DNA from: Streptomyces sp. NBC_01268
GTDB taxonomy: Bacteria > Actinomycetota > Actinomycetes > Streptomycetales > Streptomycetaceae
Length of the DNA stretch: 64,000 nucleotides
Assembly: GCF_036240795.1 (NCBI RefSeq)
Contig: NZ_CP108454.1
Location: 2,728,001-2,792,000 of the forward strand
Reading direction: 5' to 3'
The notes under the pieces were generated by a model that saw only the letters and a list, made by a program, of their open reading frames with translations, had not been told where the DNA came from and searched no databases. This document shows, in pieces, positions 63,259-64,000 of the stretch (the first letter of the stretch is position 1; each line of letters opens with the position of its first letter). The position numbers and the translations under genes were made by a program.

Positions 63259-63386
63259 GGCGGTCGTGCTCCTCGGTTGTCCGCAGTGCCCGAGTTATCC
63301 ACAGGCTCCGGCACACGGTAGCCCCCTCGCCTAGTCTGGGTTGCGTCAGGGGGACGAGCACGGACTCGTACGAATTGGGGGCATCC

Positions 63387-64000
63387 ATGACCGAGCAGAC
63401 CAACAACGGGCACGAGAACCTTCCCGGACGCCGGCGCAAGCGCTTCGCCGGAATCTCCTCGCGGGCCTACGAGCACCCGGCCGACCGCTCGGCCCTGGTC
63501 GCGTTGCGCAAGCTGAGCGGCTTCGACACCGTCTTCAAGGCGCTGAGCGGGCTGCTGCCCGAGCGGAGCCTGCGACTGCTGTTCCTCTCCGACTCCGTGC
63601 GGGTGAGCGACGCGCAGTTCTCCCCTCTCAACGACATGCTGCGGGACGCGTGTTACATCCTGGACCTGGAGAAGGTCCCGCCGATGTACGTCACGCAGGA
63701 CCCCAAGCCGAACGCGATGTGCATCGGCCTGGACGAGCCGATCATCGTGGTCACCACCGGTCTGGTGGAGCTGCTCGACGAGGAGGAGATGCGGGCCGTC
63801 ATCGGCCACGAGGTGGGCCACGCCCTGTCGGGCCACGCCGTGTACCGGACGATCCTGCTCTTCCTCACCAGCCTGGCCGTGAAGGTCGCCTGGATACCCC
63901 TGGGCAACGTGGCGATCATGGCGATCGTGACGGCACTGCGTGAGTGGTTCCGCAAGTCGGAGCTCTCGGCGGACCGCGCGGGGCTGCTCGTGGGACAGGA
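63387..64000 (+). CDS. M48 family metallopeptidase, cut by the window edge
   Basis: The visible 204 residues match bacterial M48 proteases: KALSGLLPERSLRLLFLSDSVRV, PPMYVTQDPKPNAMCIGLDEPIIVVTTGLVELL, the zinc motif IGHEVGHALSGHAVY near residue 140 and a membrane helix after it. Near the end is the SELSADRAGLL segment, with the third zinc ligand Glu. These act on misfolded membrane or envelope proteins. The ATG follows TTGGGGG by five bases. The rest lies outside the window. Confidence 0.92.
   Translation, partial: MTEQTNNGHENLPGRRRKRFAGISSRAYEHPADRSALVALRKLSGFDTVFKALSGLLPERSLRLLFLSDSVRVSDAQFSPLNDMLRDACYILDLEKVPPMYVTQDPKPNAMCIGLDEPIIVVTTGLVELLDEEEMRAVIGHEVGHALSGHAVYRTILLFLTSLAVKVAWIPLGNVAIMAIVTALREWFRKSELSADRAGLLVGQ

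Overview
The window is core chromosome of a high-GC actinomycete, almost certainly a Streptomyces. The codon use is strongly GC3-biased, GTG starts and 4-bp GTGA/ATGA overlaps are common, many promoters are leaderless, and conserved Streptomyces markers occur (DUF3097, MmyB-type XRE regulators, an LAXTG sortase E substrate, small conserved membrane proteins). No CRISPR array, integrase, transposase or biosynthetic cluster was seen.

Layout. Positions 1-3.9 kb are accessory: a TetR regulator coupled to a gene cut by the window edge, a small secreted protein coupled to a tail-fibre-type (S74) chaperone domain, an unrecognised protein, a TipA-like MerR regulator with a textbook 19-bp-spacer promoter, and the remnant of a HAD hydrolase. 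From 4 to 12.7 kb lie a ferredoxin-NADP reductase (FprA type) with a complex promoter, a TPR protein behind a long hairpin, a TerB-like zinc-ribbon protein, a sortase-anchored surface protein, leuA with a leucine leader peptide, and a protealysin-like M4 protease followed by its emfourin-type inhibitor. From 12.8 to 23.2 kb the genes era, a cytidine deaminase-like gene, mmcQ/yjbR, corC, ybeY and phoH lie in one direction. This series is interrupted by a WxL-like cell-surface cluster and by a divergent XRE/MFS pair.

From 23.4 to 40.4 kb lie a PfkB kinase and a divergent MFS transporter with a CRP-like palindrome between them, then an adenine/adenosine deaminase, RNase Z, a HIT protein, rsmE, a nitronate monooxygenase, and dnaJ with hrcA under a CIRCE operator. 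These are followed by an MBL protein, DUF3097, hemW, an acyl-CoA ligase and lepA. From 40.5 to 54.6 kb lie rpsT, holA, a YceI-like protein, an ArsR/MFS operon, comEC-comEA, a DegV protein, a coiled-coil membrane protein, and leuS with a leucine leader peptide and attenuator. Two identical tRNA-Ala(GGC) genes flank a 4.3-kb segment holding a GT87-like membrane protein, two tiny cysteine-rich proteins and a second XRE/MFS pair. The right end is the nadD, LCP-like, rsfS and histidine-phosphatase operon, small membrane proteins, and an M48 protease cut by the window edge.

The main themes are housekeeping translation and ribosome biogenesis (era, ybeY, lepA, rpsT, leuS, rsfS, rsmE, rnz, hrcA/dnaJ) and leucine-responsive attenuation at both leuA and leuS. 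Surface-protein genes share a candidate palindrome (TGAYG-N3-CRTCA). No strikingly new defence or mobile system was found. The most original leads are the S74 domain split over two coupled genes, the regulatory DNA of the FNR gene, the hairpin that carries the ribosome site of the TPR gene, the 31-residue CxCxxCHH peptide, the CTG start of the histidine phosphatase, and the tandem copies of the dnaJ tail.
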